Below, piece after piece: positions 17,367 through 26,478 of a stretch of DNA of 64,000 nucleotides. Positions within the stretch are counted from its first letter, which is position 1. Every line of letters begins with the position of its first letter. Source of the DNA: Stappia sp. TSB10P1A (GTDB lineage Bacteria > Pseudomonadota > Alphaproteobacteria > Rhizobiales > Stappiaceae); NCBI RefSeq assembly GCF_900185725.1, contig NZ_FYAU01000016.1, positions 305,639-369,638 of the forward strand. Reading direction: 5' to 3'. The position numbers and the translations under genes were made by a program. The notes under the pieces were generated by a model. It was given only the letters and a program-made list of their open reading frames with translations, was not told where the DNA came from and made no database searches.

Positions 17367-18659
17367 CTACCAGAGCCGGTCGCGCAGGGCGAACCAGCTC
17401 ATCGCCAGCACCAGGATCGGCCAGCGGAAGGCCCGCCCGCCGGGGAATTTCGGCGGTGCGAGCGTCTCGAACACATCGAAACGGTCCGCATCGCCCAGCA
17501 TGGCGCAGGCGGCCGCATGACCGCAGAAGCCGGCCATCGCGACGCCGTGGCCCGAGAACCCCGCCGCCACATAGACCCCCGGCGCGGTGCGCCGCAGGCA
17601 GGGCATGCGCGAGGCCGTGACGCCGAGCGTGCCGCCCCAGACATGGGAGACGGGGGCTGTCGCAAGCTGCGGATAGACATTGTTCAGATGCGCGCGCACG
17701 AAGCTGCGCAGGTTCGGCGGAAAGCCGCGCCGATAGGACTCGCCGCCGCCGAACAGCAGACGCAGGTCCTGGGTCAGGCGCCAGTAATAGACGACGAAGC
17801 GGCTGTCGGAGACGGCCTCGCGGCCGGGAATCAGATGATCCGCCGCCTCGCGCGACAGCGGTTCGGTGGTCAGGATGTAATTGTTGATCGGCATGACGCG
17901 GGCCTCGCTGTCGGGATCGAGCCCGGCGAGATAGCCGTTGCCGGCCAGCAGCACGGCGCCCGCGTCGATCTCGCCCTGGCCGGTCTCGACCCCCACGCGC
18001 CCATCGACATGCCGCAGGGCGAGGGCATGGGTCGCCTCGTGCAGGGCCGCCCCGGCCGCCTCAGCCGCATCGGCCAGCCCCTGCGCCAGCTTCAGCGGAT
18101 GCAGGTGCCCCGCCCCGCCGTCGCGGCTGCCGCCGAAATAGCGATCCGTGCCGATGGCGGCGGCGAGCTGCTGGCGGTCGAGCGGAGTGACCGCGTCATA
18201 GCCATAGTCGCGGGCAAGCTTCTCGGCATAGGCCCAATCCTCGGCGACGAGACGCGCCTTGTGGGCGGCGTGGATCAGGCCTTGCGTCCAGTCGCAGTCG
18301 ATGCCGAAGCGCCGCACCCGCTCGTGCAGCAGGGCCTTCGCCTCCTCGGCGAAGCTCCACAGCCGGCGGGCGGTGTCGCGGCCATACTGCCGTTCCAGGT
18401 AATCCTGGTCGCGCCGCTGGCCGCTGTGGAGCTGTCCGCCATTGCGCCCGCTGGCGCCCCAGCCGATGCGGTTCTGCTCGATCAGGACGACGGAGCGGCC
18501 CGCCTCGGCCAGGGTGATCGCCGCGTTGAGCCCGGTGAAGCCGCCGCCGACAATGGCGACATCCGCCCGCACCGCGCCCGCCAGGGCCGGCCGCACGGGA
18601 CGGTCCTCGACGCTCGCTGCATAGTAGGACGGGGCATGGGCGCTGGCGATTTCGGTCAC
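17367..18659 (-). CDS. puuB: FAD-dependent oxidase, gamma-glutamylputrescine oxidoreductase-like
   Basis: 430 residues of the DAO/glycine-oxidase family. The N-terminus has SYYAAS, as in PuuB, and a dinucleotide fold ADVAIVGGGFTGLNAAITLAEAG (about 32-54), followed by GWGASGRNGGQLHSG, where the DAO family binds the flavin. Expected reaction: oxidation of gamma-glutamylputrescine to the aldehyde with H2O2. It is the last gene of the leftward set 21576-17367, after an aminotransferase and a PuuA-like ligase, which supports a polyamine role. It could act on another amine, since PuuB-like oxidases are diverse. Confidence 0.82.
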   Translation of the reverse strand: MTEIASAHAPSYYAASVEDRPVRPALAGAVRADVAIVGGGFTGLNAAITLAEAGRSVVLIEQNRIGWGASGRNGGQLHSGQRRDQDYLERQYGRDTARRLWSFAEEAKALLHERVRRFGIDCDWTQGLIHAAHKARLVAEDWAYAEKLARDYGYDAVTPLDRQQLAAAIGTDRYFGGSRDGGAGHLHPLKLAQGLADAAEAAGAALHEATHALALRHVDGRVGVETGQGEIDAGAVLLAGNGYLAGLDPDSEARVMPINNYILTTEPLSREAADHLIPGREAVSDSRFVVYYWRLTQDLRLLFGGGESYRRGFPPNLRSFVRAHLNNVYPQLATAPVSHVWGGTLGVTASRMPCLRRTAPGVYVAAGFSGHGVAMAGFCGHAAACAMLGDADRFDVFETLAPPKFPGGRAFRWPILVLAMSWFALRDRLW

Positions 18660-18713
18660 ATCCCCTCCCTTGGGCTGGTGTCGGGCTCGTTTCCCACTCG
18701 TTTCAGGCTGGTT

Positions 18714-20111
18714 TCAGGCGGCCAGGCGGCCGTCCTTCTTGAGCGCCGCATAGGTGTCGTCGAGCGTGCGCTCCGCCCGCGCGACCAGTTCGTCGGCCTC
18801 CTCATGGGTCAGCACCAGCGGCGGCGAGATGATCATGCTGTCGCGCACCGCGCGCATGACGAGGCCGTTGCCGAAGGAGATGTCGCGGCAGAGCGTGCCG
18901 ACCTCGCCGGTCGGCGCGAACTTGCGCGAGCGGTCGCCCTTGGCCGGCACCAGCTCCAGCGCGCCGACGAGCCCGACCATGCGCGCCTCGCCGACCAGCG
19001 GATGATCGCCAAGAGCCTTCCAGCGCTGCTGCAGATAGGGGCCGATGTCGTCCGCCACCCGCTCGACCAGCCGCTCGCGCTGCATGATGTCGAGATTGGC
19101 GAGCGCCGCCGCGCAGCAGGCCGGATGGCCGGAATAGGTGTAGCCGTGGAAGAACTCGCCACCCTTTTCGATGAAGGCGTCGGCGACCCGGTCGGCGATC
19201 ATCACGCCGCCGATCGGCAGGTAGCCGGAGGACAGGCCCTTGGCGATCGGCATCAGGTCCGGCTCGATGCCGTAATGCTGCGAGCCGAACCAGGTGCCGA
19301 GGCGTCCGAAGCCGCAGATCACCTCGTCGACGACCAGCAGGATCTCGCGCTCGCGGCAGATGCGGGAGACTTCCGGCCAATAGGTGTCCGGCGGAATGAC
19401 GACGCCGCCGGCGCCCTGGATCGGCTCGGCGATGAAGGCGGCGACCTTGTCCTCGCCGATCGCCTCGATGGCGCGCTCCAGCTCGCGCGCCGCCCAGATG
19501 CCGAACTCGTCCGGCGACATCTCGCCGCCCTCGCCGAACCAGTAGGGCTGGGCGATGTGGTGGACGCCGGGCACCGGCAGGTCGCCCTGCGCATGCATTC
19601 CCGCCATGCCGCCGAGGCTGGTGCCGGCGAGCGTCGAGCCGTGATAGCCGTTCCAGCGGCCGATGATCGTCTTCTTCTCCGGCTTGCCCATCAGGTCCCA
19701 ATAGGTGCGGACCATGCGGAACACCGTGTCGTTCGCCTCCGAGCCGGAGGAGGTGAAGAAGACCCGGTTGAACTGCGGCGGGCTGAGCTGCGCCAGCCGC
19801 TCCGACAGGGCGATGACCGGCGGATGGCTGGTCTTGAAGAAGGTGTTGTAATAGTCGAGCTCGCGCATCTGCTTCTCGACCGCGTCGACGATCTCGCCGC
19901 GGCCATGGCCGACCTGGCTGCACCACAGGCCGGCCATGCCGTCGAGATAGCGATTGCCGTCGCTGTCGGTCAGCCACACGCCCTCGGCCGAGGTGATGAC
20001 GCGCACGCCCTCGCGGTTCAGCGCCCCGGTGTCGGTGAAGGGGTGGAAATGGTGCGCGGCGTCGCGGGCGCGCAGGTCGGCGGTCGGGTAAAGGTTCGAG
20101 GCACCGGCCAT
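18714..20111 (-). CDS. Class III aminotransferase, putrescine/polyamine type (SpuC-like)
   Basis: 465 residues of the omega-aminotransferase family. The PLP lysine is K291 in MPIAKGLSSGYLP, the cofactor aspartate is in LLVVDEVICGFGRLG (about 258-272), and SSGSEANDT (121-129) binds the phosphate. It probably transfers the amino group of putrescine or a related amine to pyruvate. It lies between the PuuA-like ligase gene and the PuuB-like oxidase gene, 54 bp and 67 bp from them, most likely in one transcript. The set therefore codes for two alternative ways to deaminate putrescine: direct transamination and the glutamylated route. Confidence 0.87.
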   Translation of the reverse strand: MAGASNLYPTADLRARDAAHHFHPFTDTGALNREGVRVITSAEGVWLTDSDGNRYLDGMAGLWCSQVGHGRGEIVDAVEKQMRELDYYNTFFKTSHPPVIALSERLAQLSPPQFNRVFFTSSGSEANDTVFRMVRTYWDLMGKPEKKTIIGRWNGYHGSTLAGTSLGGMAGMHAQGDLPVPGVHHIAQPYWFGEGGEMSPDEFGIWAARELERAIEAIGEDKVAAFIAEPIQGAGGVVIPPDTYWPEVSRICREREILLVVDEVICGFGRLGTWFGSQHYGIEPDLMPIAKGLSSGYLPIGGVMIADRVADAFIEKGGEFFHGYTYSGHPACCAAALANLDIMQRERLVERVADDIGPYLQQRWKALGDHPLVGEARMVGLVGALELVPAKGDRSRKFAPTGEVGTLCRDISFGNGLVMRAVRDSMIISPPLVLTHEEADELVARAERTLDDTYAALKKDGRLAA

Positions 20112-20178
20112 GGTGGCGTCTCCCGGTCTTTTCTGGTTGTCGATCTCTTCGCCCCGCCTGAACCGCGCCTGACGCGGG

Positions 20179-21576
20179 TCAGACGTTGAGCAGCAGGTAT
20201 TCCCGCTCCCAGGGGCTGATGACCTTCATGAAGGTCTCGAATTCTTCCTGCTTGATGGCGCGGTAGGTGGCGACGAACTTCTCGCCGAAGACGTCGATCA
20301 GCTCCTCGCATTCGTCGAACAGGGCGACGGCCTCCAGCAGTCCGCGCGGCAGGGCATGCATGTCCTCGCTGGAGTTGACGCTGCGCGGCTCGTCCGGCGT
20401 CAGGCGCTGCTTGATGCCGAGATAGCCGCAGGCGAGCGAGGCGGCGATGGCGAGATACGGATTGGCGTCCGACGAGGGCACGCGGTTCTCCAGCCGGCGG
20501 GCGGCCGGCTTGGAATTCGGCACGCGCAGGCCGACCGTCCGGTTGTCGTAGCCCCAATGGACGTTGACCGGCGCCGTGGTGCCGCGGGTGAAGCGGCGAT
20601 AGGAGTTCACGTAAGGCGCCAGGATGCAGGTGACGGCCGGCAGATAGGCCTGATGGCCGGCGATGAAGGACAGGAACGCGCCGCTCGGCTCGCCGTCGTC
20701 GCGCGAGAAGATGTTGGTGCCGGTCTCCACGTCCATCACCGACTGGTGGATGTGCATGGACGAGCCGGGCTGGTTGGACATCGGCTTGGCCATGAAGGTC
20801 GCGTACATGTCATGGCGCAGCGCCGCCTCGCGGATCGTCCGCTTGAACAGGAACACCTGGTCGGCAAGCTCCAGCGGATGGCCGTGCCGGAGGTTGATCT
20901 CCATCTGCGCGGCGCCTTCCTCGTGGATCAGGGTGTCGATCGCCAGGCCCTGCGCCTCCGACAGGTCATAGATGTCGTCGATCAGGTCGTCGAACTCGTT
21001 GAGCGCGGAGATCGAATAGGACTGGCGGCCCACCTCCGGCCGGCCGGAACGCCCGGTCGGCGGCTCCAGCGGATAGTCCGGATCGGTGTTCGGGCGGACC
21101 AAGTAGAACTCCATTTCCGGCGCGACCAGCGGTGCCCAGCCCTCGTCCTCGTAGAGCTGCAGCACGCGCTTCAGCACATTGCGCGGCGCCGTCTCCACCG
21201 GAATGCCCTCGCGGGTATAGGCATCGTGGATAAGCTGCGCGGTCGGATCGCTCTCCCAGGGCACCGTCGTCAAGGTCGAGTAGTCGGCCCGGAAGAACAG
21301 GTCGCTGTCGGTCGAATTGTGCTGGAAGCGGTCGTCGTCCGGCGGATAGTCGCCGGAGATGGTCTGGGCGAAGATCGAGGCGGGCATGGTCATCACCGGA
21401 CCGGAGAAGAACTTCTCCGCCGGCATCATCTTGCCGCGCGCCACGCCGGCAAGATCCGGGACGATGCACTCGATGTCCTCGATTCCGCGCTCGGCCAGCC
21501 ACAGTTGCGCCTCCTCGAAGGAGGCGACGCCGCGGCGGCTGACGATCTTGGGTGCGGATTTCTTCTTCTTGCTCAC
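20179..21576 (-). CDS. Glutamine synthetase family ligase, gamma-glutamylputrescine synthetase-like
   Basis: 465 residues from a GTG at 21576 with AAGGCGAG upstream; the in-frame ATG further up lies inside the operator region. A basic N-terminus (VSKKKKSAPKIVSRRG) precedes the beta-grasp and catalytic domains of the GS superfamily: APEMEFYLV (metal glutamates), EEGAAQMEINL, GSSMHIHQSV, NVHWGYDNRTVGLRVP and RRLENRVPSSDANPYLAIAA. PuuA-type enzymes join glutamate to putrescine using ATP. It heads a leftward operon with aminotransferase and PuuB genes. A near relative (22510-23901) lies on the other side of the gntR gene, so the substrates may differ. Confidence 0.85.
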   Translation of the reverse strand: MSKKKKSAPKIVSRRGVASFEEAQLWLAERGIEDIECIVPDLAGVARGKMMPAEKFFSGPVMTMPASIFAQTISGDYPPDDDRFQHNSTDSDLFFRADYSTLTTVPWESDPTAQLIHDAYTREGIPVETAPRNVLKRVLQLYEDEGWAPLVAPEMEFYLVRPNTDPDYPLEPPTGRSGRPEVGRQSYSISALNEFDDLIDDIYDLSEAQGLAIDTLIHEEGAAQMEINLRHGHPLELADQVFLFKRTIREAALRHDMYATFMAKPMSNQPGSSMHIHQSVMDVETGTNIFSRDDGEPSGAFLSFIAGHQAYLPAVTCILAPYVNSYRRFTRGTTAPVNVHWGYDNRTVGLRVPNSKPAARRLENRVPSSDANPYLAIAASLACGYLGIKQRLTPDEPRSVNSSEDMHALPRGLLEAVALFDECEELIDVFGEKFVATYRAIKQEEFETFMKVISPWEREYLLLNV

Positions 21577-21651
21577 GGGTCTCGCCTTTCGGGCGCGGGG
21601 CGCGCGGGACGGCCGGTCACGATCCGCCTTCCCTGCACACGGCCCACATTT

Positions 21652-21665
21652 TGTGATCACATTTT
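21652..21665. promoter_or_regulatory. Putative GntR operator upstream of the leftward ligase operon
   Basis: The perfect 10-bp palindrome TGTGATCACA (21652-21661) is part of the 13-mer GTGATCACATTTT. The same 13-mer occurs at 22447-22459 upstream of the other ligase gene. It is 76 bp upstream of the GTG start at 21576. Confidence 0.65.
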
Positions 21666-21686
21666 CATCAAGTCAATCACCGACAA

Positions 21687-22400
21687 TCATCCAGGGCCGG
21701 ACGGCACCGCATCGGGAAGGCCGATGTCGAGCAGATCCATGCCGCAGCGGATGTCCGCCGCCACCGCCTTGCGCAGGGCCGCGGCATCGCGGGCCCGCAC
21801 CGCCTCGATCGCCTCCTTGTGGTGATCGATCAGGGCGGAGGTTCCCACCCGCCCGTAGACGGTGCGCATGAACGGGGCGAACTGCAACCAGAGACTTTCG
21901 ACGAGCGGCAGCAGCACCTCGGATCCGGCCGCACGATAGATGGTGAAGTGAAAGGAATGGTTGAGACGCATGTAGGTCTCGGCATCCCCGCCATCGAGGC
22001 TGGCATCGATCCGGTCGTCGATCGCCGCGAGCGCGGCAGCCTCGCGCGGGCCGAGATGCGCCGCCGCGGCCTCCGCCAGTTCCGGCTCCAGCAGCACGCG
22101 CGCCCGGACGAGTTCGGCCAGGCGCGACGGCGTCATGGTCGGCACCTGGATCCGGCCGTTGGCGCGGATTTCCAGCGCATGCCCCGCCGACAGCGCCCGC
22201 ACCGCCTCGCGCACCGGCATCGGGCTGACCTTGAGTTCCTCCGCAAGACCGCGCAGCGTGACGGCGCGGCCGGGCACGAAGCGGCCGGTCAGCAGCGCCT
22301 CGCGCACGCTCGCCTCCACCCGGTCGCGCAGCGAATGGCGGACGGCGGCGGACGGCGCCTGCGCGTCCCCCGCCTGTCGCGGGCGGCTCCGGTCAGCCAT
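21687..22400 (-). CDS. GntR-family transcription regulator, FadR/FCD subfamily
   Basis: 237 residues. The N-terminal winged helix-turn-helix spans about 25-85 (ALLTGRFVPGRAVTLRGLAEELKVSPMPVREAVRALSAGHALEIRANGRIQV). The C-terminal FCD helical bundle has the metal/ligand-site pattern ARVLLEPELAEAAAAHL, RLNHSFHFTIYRA and DHHKEAIEAVRARD. Such proteins repress catabolic genes until a small acid or amine binds. It lies between two oppositely oriented PuuA-like genes whose upstream regions share GTGATCACATTTT, so these are its likely targets; the copy at 22447-22459 also lies about 50 bp upstream of its own start, suggesting autoregulation. Confidence 0.88.
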   Translation of the reverse strand: MADRSRPRQAGDAQAPSAAVRHSLRDRVEASVREALLTGRFVPGRAVTLRGLAEELKVSPMPVREAVRALSAGHALEIRANGRIQVPTMTPSRLAELVRARVLLEPELAEAAAAHLGPREAAALAAIDDRIDASLDGGDAETYMRLNHSFHFTIYRAAGSEVLLPLVESLWLQFAPFMRTVYGRVGTSALIDHHKEAIEAVRARDAAALRKAVAADIRCGMDLLDIGLPDAVPSGPG

Positions 22401-22446
22401 GTCCTTGCCTCCCCTTGTCCGGCTTGCTTGACAGCCTTGCCGCTAC

Positions 22447-22459
22447 GTGATCACATTTT
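22447..22459. promoter_or_regulatory. Putative GntR operator between gntR and the rightward ligase gene
   Basis: Identical 13-mer GTGATCACATTTT to that at 21653-21665, with the palindrome GTGATCAC (22447-22454). It lies 51-63 bp before the ligase start at 22510 and 47 bp before the gntR start at 22400, so one bound dimer could control both directions. Confidence 0.65.
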
Positions 22460-22509
22460 TGCGTAAACGGCAATTCGCGCGAACGACGGGTTCGCGCCCT
22501 GGAGGACCT

Positions 22510-23901
22510 ATGTTGCAGACCCATCGCACGGCCTGGCAGCGCCCGGCCGGCGGCGTCGACTGGCAGGAGGAAGTGGCGCGGTTCGAGGCGGACTATCCCG
22601 ATCTCGACACGCTGGAGGTGATCCTGCCCGACAGCAACGGGGTCCTGCGCGGCAAGTGGCTGCCCGGCAGCGCATTGCGCAAGGTGTTCGAAAACGGCGT
22701 CGCCCTGCCCTTCTCGCTGTTCGGCCTCGATGTCTGGGGCCGCGAGGTCGAGGAAACCGGCATGCATATCGAGACCGGCGACAAGGACGGCGTGTGCTGG
22801 CCGGTGCCGGGCTCGCTACGCGCCGTGCCCTGGGCCGAGCGCCCGACCGCGCAGGTGCTGCTGTCGATGCATGACCGGGACGGCAGCGCCTTCATGTGCG
22901 ACCCGCGCCACGTGCTGGCGCGCAAGGCCGGCCGGCTGGGCGAGCACGGGCTGACCGCGACGGCCGCCTTCGAGCTGGAATTCTACCTGTTCGAGGACAA
23001 GGACGACGGCGACTGGAGCAGCCCGCCGACGCCGGTCTTCTCCACCCATCTCGGCCCGGCACGGCAGAACATGTATGCGCTCTCGGACCTGGAGGCGTTG
23101 ATGCCGCTGGTCGACGAGATCCGCCGCTCGGCCGACGCGCAGGATATTCCCGCCGATGCCGCCGTCTCCGAGGCCGCGCCCGGGCAGTTCGAGCTCAACC
23201 TGCACTACCAGCGCGATCCCCTGCGCGCCGCCGACGATGCGGTGCTGCTGCGCCGGCTGGTCGCGGGTGTCGCCCGCAAGCACAATCTCAAGGCCTCGTT
23301 CATGGCCAAGCCCTTCGTCGAGTGGCCGGGCAACGGCATGCATGTGCATGTCTCGATGGAGGACGGCACCGGCAATATCTTCGCCGACCCCGAAACCGGC
23401 GAGACGCGGCTCGGCTACGCGATCCGCGGACTGCTCGACACGATGCCGGAGGCGCATCTGCTGTTCGTCTCCACCTTTAACGGCTTCCGCCGCATGCAGC
23501 CTGGCTCCTATGCGCCGACCTCGATCTGCTGGGGCTACGACAACCGCTCGGTCGCCTTGCGCGTGCCGGCCGGAACGCCGGCCTCGGCGCGCATCGAGCA
23601 CCGCATCGCCGGCGCCGACGCCAACCCCTATCTGGTGCTGACCGGCGTGCTGGCGGGGATGATGCAGGGCGTGCTCGGCGAATTGCCGCCGCCGCCGGCC
23701 GTCGACGGCAATGCCTATGAGAAGACCGCCCCGCGCCTGACGCCGTGGATGGACGAGGCGATCGACGCCTTCGCCGCCTCGCAGCGGATGAAGGAGGCGG
23801 TCGGCGCGGAAATGCACAAGGTGCTGGTCGACATCAAGCGTCACGAACTCTTCGCATTCGGACGCGAAATTTCGTCGCTGGAACGGCAGACCTATCTGTG
23901 A
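22510..23901 (+). CDS. Glutamine synthetase family ligase, gamma-glutamylputrescine synthetase-like (second paralogue)
   Basis: 463 residues; ATG at 22510 with GGAGG upstream, whereas the longer frame starts inside the operator. GS-superfamily motifs in order: DSNGVLRGKWLPG, AAFELEFYLFED, EAAPGQFELNLHYQ, GNGMHVHVSMEDG, SICWGYDNRSVALRVP and RIEHRIAGADANPYLVL. This is the PuuA-like group, not the nitrogen-regulated GlnA group, because it lacks the GlnA adenylylation region. It diverges from the gntR gene, and a polyamine transporter follows at 223 bp. Together with the 20179-21576 paralogue it suggests two related amines are activated. Confidence 0.85.
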   Translation: MLQTHRTAWQRPAGGVDWQEEVARFEADYPDLDTLEVILPDSNGVLRGKWLPGSALRKVFENGVALPFSLFGLDVWGREVEETGMHIETGDKDGVCWPVPGSLRAVPWAERPTAQVLLSMHDRDGSAFMCDPRHVLARKAGRLGEHGLTATAAFELEFYLFEDKDDGDWSSPPTPVFSTHLGPARQNMYALSDLEALMPLVDEIRRSADAQDIPADAAVSEAAPGQFELNLHYQRDPLRAADDAVLLRRLVAGVARKHNLKASFMAKPFVEWPGNGMHVHVSMEDGTGNIFADPETGETRLGYAIRGLLDTMPEAHLLFVSTFNGFRRMQPGSYAPTSICWGYDNRSVALRVPAGTPASARIEHRIAGADANPYLVLTGVLAGMMQGVLGELPPPPAVDGNAYEKTAPRLTPWMDEAIDAFAASQRMKEAVGAEMHKVLVDIKRHELFAFGREISSLERQTYL

Positions 23902-24124
23902 GCGGCGATCGCGCCAGGCTTGGGGAAATGCCTGTCGGCAGAAGCAGATCGTTGCGATTGCCGGTCGAGGTCACTTGAGGCCGGAGGCCATCGCTTCTAG
24001 GCTGGAACAGATGCGGCCGGTCACCGGCCGGACAACAACACACCCCGGAGCGGAGAGCATCCGCAACCGGAACGACAGGGCGCCGGATCGCAAGCCGCAC
24101 CGGCCAGGGCAGACGGAGGGACTG

Positions 24125-25216
24125 ATGAACAAGCTGCTTTTCACCAGCGTCGCGATGCTAGGCGTGCTCGCCGCGAGCACGCTGTCCGCCCAGGAGCGGC
24201 AGGTCCGTGTCTATAACTGGTCGGACTATATCGACGAATCGATCCTGGCGGACTTCACCAAGGAGACCGGGATCCGCGTCGTCTATGACGTGTTCGACAG
24301 CAACGAGATGCTGGAGACCAAGCTGCTGGCCGGCGGCACCGGCTATGACGTCGTGGTGCCGACGGGCACCTTCCTCGGTCGCCAGATCCAGGCCGGCGTG
24401 TTCCAGAAGCTCGACAAGTCGAAGCTGCCGAACCTGTCCAACGTGTGGCCGGACATCGCGGCCCGCATCGAGAAATACGATCCGGGCAACGAGTATGCCG
24501 TCAACTACATGTGGGGCACCACCGGCATCGGCTACAATGTCGAGAAGATCAAGGAGCGCATGCCCGACGCTCCGGTCGACAGTTGGGACATGGTGTTCAA
24601 GCCGGAGATCATCTCGAAATTCGCCGATTGCGGCGTGCATCTGCTCGACACGGCCGAGGAGCTTTTCCCGGCGGCGCTGAACTATCTGGGTCTCGAGCCG
24701 GACAGCAGCAATCCGGACGACTTCGCCAAGGCGGGCGAATTGCTGATGTCGATCCGCCCCTATATCCAGAAATTCCACTCCTCGGAATATATCAACGCGC
24801 TCGCCAATGGCGACATCTGCATGGCGGTCGGCTGGTCGGGCGACGTGCTGCAGGCGCGCGACCGCGCCGCGGAAGCCGGCAAGGACGTCACCGTCGAATA
24901 TTCGATCCCCAAGGAGGGGGCGATGATGTGGTTCGACAACATGGCGATCCCGGCCGATGCCCCGCATGTGGAGGAAGCGCATGCCTTCATCGACTACATC
25001 ATGCGGCCGGAGGTGATCGCCAAGGCGACCAACTACGTCTTCTATGCAAACGGCAACATCGCCAGCAAGGAATTCGTCGATCAGGAAATCCTTAACGACA
25101 CGGCGATCTATCCCAGCGAGGAGACGGTGGCCAAGCTCTTCACCACCACGACCAAGCCGCCGGCGGCGCTGCGCGCCATGACGCGCGAGTGGACCAAGGT
25201 CAAGACCGGCCGGTAA
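24125..25216 (+). CDS. potF: Polyamine ABC transporter, periplasmic binding protein
   Basis: 363 residues from the ATG at 24125, giving a signal peptide (MNKLLFTSVAMLGVLAAST, cleavage near residue 22). The mature part starts RQVRVYNWSDYIDESIL, the hallmark of PotD/PotF proteins, and continues with GTGYDVVVPTGTFLGRQI, NYMWGTTGIGYNVEKI, GDICMAVGWSGDVLQARDRA and EGAMMWFDNMAIPADAPH. The tryptophan- and aspartate-rich pocket suits putrescine or spermidine. A strong stem-loop separates it from the ATPase gene, as often seen where the binding protein is made in excess. Confidence 0.92.
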   Translation: MNKLLFTSVAMLGVLAASTLSAQERQVRVYNWSDYIDESILADFTKETGIRVVYDVFDSNEMLETKLLAGGTGYDVVVPTGTFLGRQIQAGVFQKLDKSKLPNLSNVWPDIAARIEKYDPGNEYAVNYMWGTTGIGYNVEKIKERMPDAPVDSWDMVFKPEIISKFADCGVHLLDTAEELFPAALNYLGLEPDSSNPDDFAKAGELLMSIRPYIQKFHSSEYINALANGDICMAVGWSGDVLQARDRAAEAGKDVTVEYSIPKEGAMMWFDNMAIPADAPHVEEAHAFIDYIMRPEVIAKATNYVFYANGNIASKEFVDQEILNDTAIYPSEETVAKLFTTTTKPPAALRAMTREWTKVKTGR

Positions 25217-25228
25217 CCCGGTTCGCCC

Positions 25229-25254
25229 CCCGGCCGCCGCTGGCGGCGGCCGGG
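25229..25254 (+). terminator. Intercistronic stem-loop after potF
   Basis: A 12-bp perfect GC-only inverted repeat CCCGGCCGCCGC/GCGGCGGCCGGG with almost no spacer, followed by CCCTTT. It probably stabilises the potF message or partly terminates before potG. Confidence 0.55.
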
Positions 25255-25283
25255 CCCTTTCCCGCGTCGATGAGGGGGCTGCC

Positions 25284-26432
25284 TTGGCAAAGAAACCAAT
25301 CGGACCGGTGCGCCGCGACTTTGCACCCTGGGATGACCCGCAAGCCCGGCCATATATCGAGTTTCGCAACGTTACCAAGAAGTTCGGCGATTTCACCGCC
25401 GTCGACGACCTGTCCCTGAAAATCTACGAGCGCGAGTTCTTCGCCCTGCTTGGCGGCTCCGGCTGCGGCAAGACGACGATGATGCGCATGCTCGCCGGTT
25501 TCGAGACGCCGAACGCGGGCGAGATCTTTCTCGACGGGCAGAACCTGGCCGGCGTTCCGCCCTACAAGCGCCCGGTCAACATGATGTTCCAGTCCTACGC
25601 GCTGTTTCCGCATATGAGCGTGGAGGCGAACATCGCCTTCGGCCTCAAGCAGGAAGGCATGCCGAAGGACGAGATCGCCGAGCGTGTGGCGGAAATGCTG
25701 AAGCTGGTGAAGCTGCAGGACTTCGCCAAGCGCAAGCCGCATCAGCTTTCCGGCGGCCAAAGGCAGCGCGTCGCCCTTGCCCGTTCGCTCGCCAAGAAGC
25801 CGAAGGTGCTGCTGCTCGACGAGCCGCTCGGGGCGCTCGACCGCAAGCTGCGCGAGGAAACCCAGTTCGAGCTGACCGACCTGCAATACGAACTCGGCAT
25901 GACCTTCCTGATCGTCACCCACGACCAGGAAGAGGCGATGACCATGGCCGACCGGATCGCGGTGATGGACCGGGGGCGGATCATCCAGATCGCCTCGCCG
26001 GCCGAGATCTACGAGGTTCCAAACTCGCGGTTCGTCGCGGATTTCATCGGCGACATCAACCTGATGGAATGCAAGGTGACCGCCAGGAACGGCGACACCT
26101 GCCGGCTGCAGTCGGTCGAGTTCGGCTGCGAGATCGACACCGCCCAGGCAGTGGACGCGGCGGTCGGCGACACGGTGTGGTTCGCGATCCGCCCGGAAAA
26201 GGTGCGCATCTCCTTCGACGAGCCGGAAAGCCGCGTCAACGCGGTGACGGGCGAAGTCTGGGACATCGCCTATCTCGGCGACGTGTCGATCTATCACACC
26301 CATATCGCCAACGAGCAGACCGTGCGCGCGACCGTCGCCAACCGCTCGCGCGTGGTCGAGCGGCCGGTCGGCTGGGACGACAAGGTGTGGCTGTCCTGGG
26401 ACCGGGATGCGGGCGTCATCCTGACCAGGTAA
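25284..26432 (+). CDS. potG: Polyamine ABC transporter ATPase
   Basis: 382 residues with a TTG start at 25284 (GAGGGGG about 5 nt upstream). ABC domain motifs: Walker A GGSGCGKTTM, Q-loop MMFQSYALFPHMSV, signature LSGGQRQRVALARSLAKKP, Walker B LLLDEPLGALD, and switch LIVTHDQEEAM. The C-terminal part (from about 265) is a TOBE domain. It energises uptake through the two permeases encoded next. Order and spacing (potF-potG-potH-potI, all plus strand) match the E. coli putrescine operon. Confidence 0.94.
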   Translation: MAKKPIGPVRRDFAPWDDPQARPYIEFRNVTKKFGDFTAVDDLSLKIYEREFFALLGGSGCGKTTMMRMLAGFETPNAGEIFLDGQNLAGVPPYKRPVNMMFQSYALFPHMSVEANIAFGLKQEGMPKDEIAERVAEMLKLVKLQDFAKRKPHQLSGGQRQRVALARSLAKKPKVLLLDEPLGALDRKLREETQFELTDLQYELGMTFLIVTHDQEEAMTMADRIAVMDRGRIIQIASPAEIYEVPNSRFVADFIGDINLMECKVTARNGDTCRLQSVEFGCEIDTAQAVDAAVGDTVWFAIRPEKVRISFDEPESRVNAVTGEVWDIAYLGDVSIYHTHIANEQTVRATVANRSRVVERPVGWDDKVWLSWDRDAGVILTR

Positions 26433-26478
26433 CGAGCGAGGCGGGCCGCATGTCCGCGACCAACGGGGAGGCAAGGCG

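Noticed and set aside
17517..20189. 890-codon plus-strand frame across the PuuB and aminotransferase genes
   Set aside because: It is antisense to two genes with complete catalytic motifs and shows no domain of its own.
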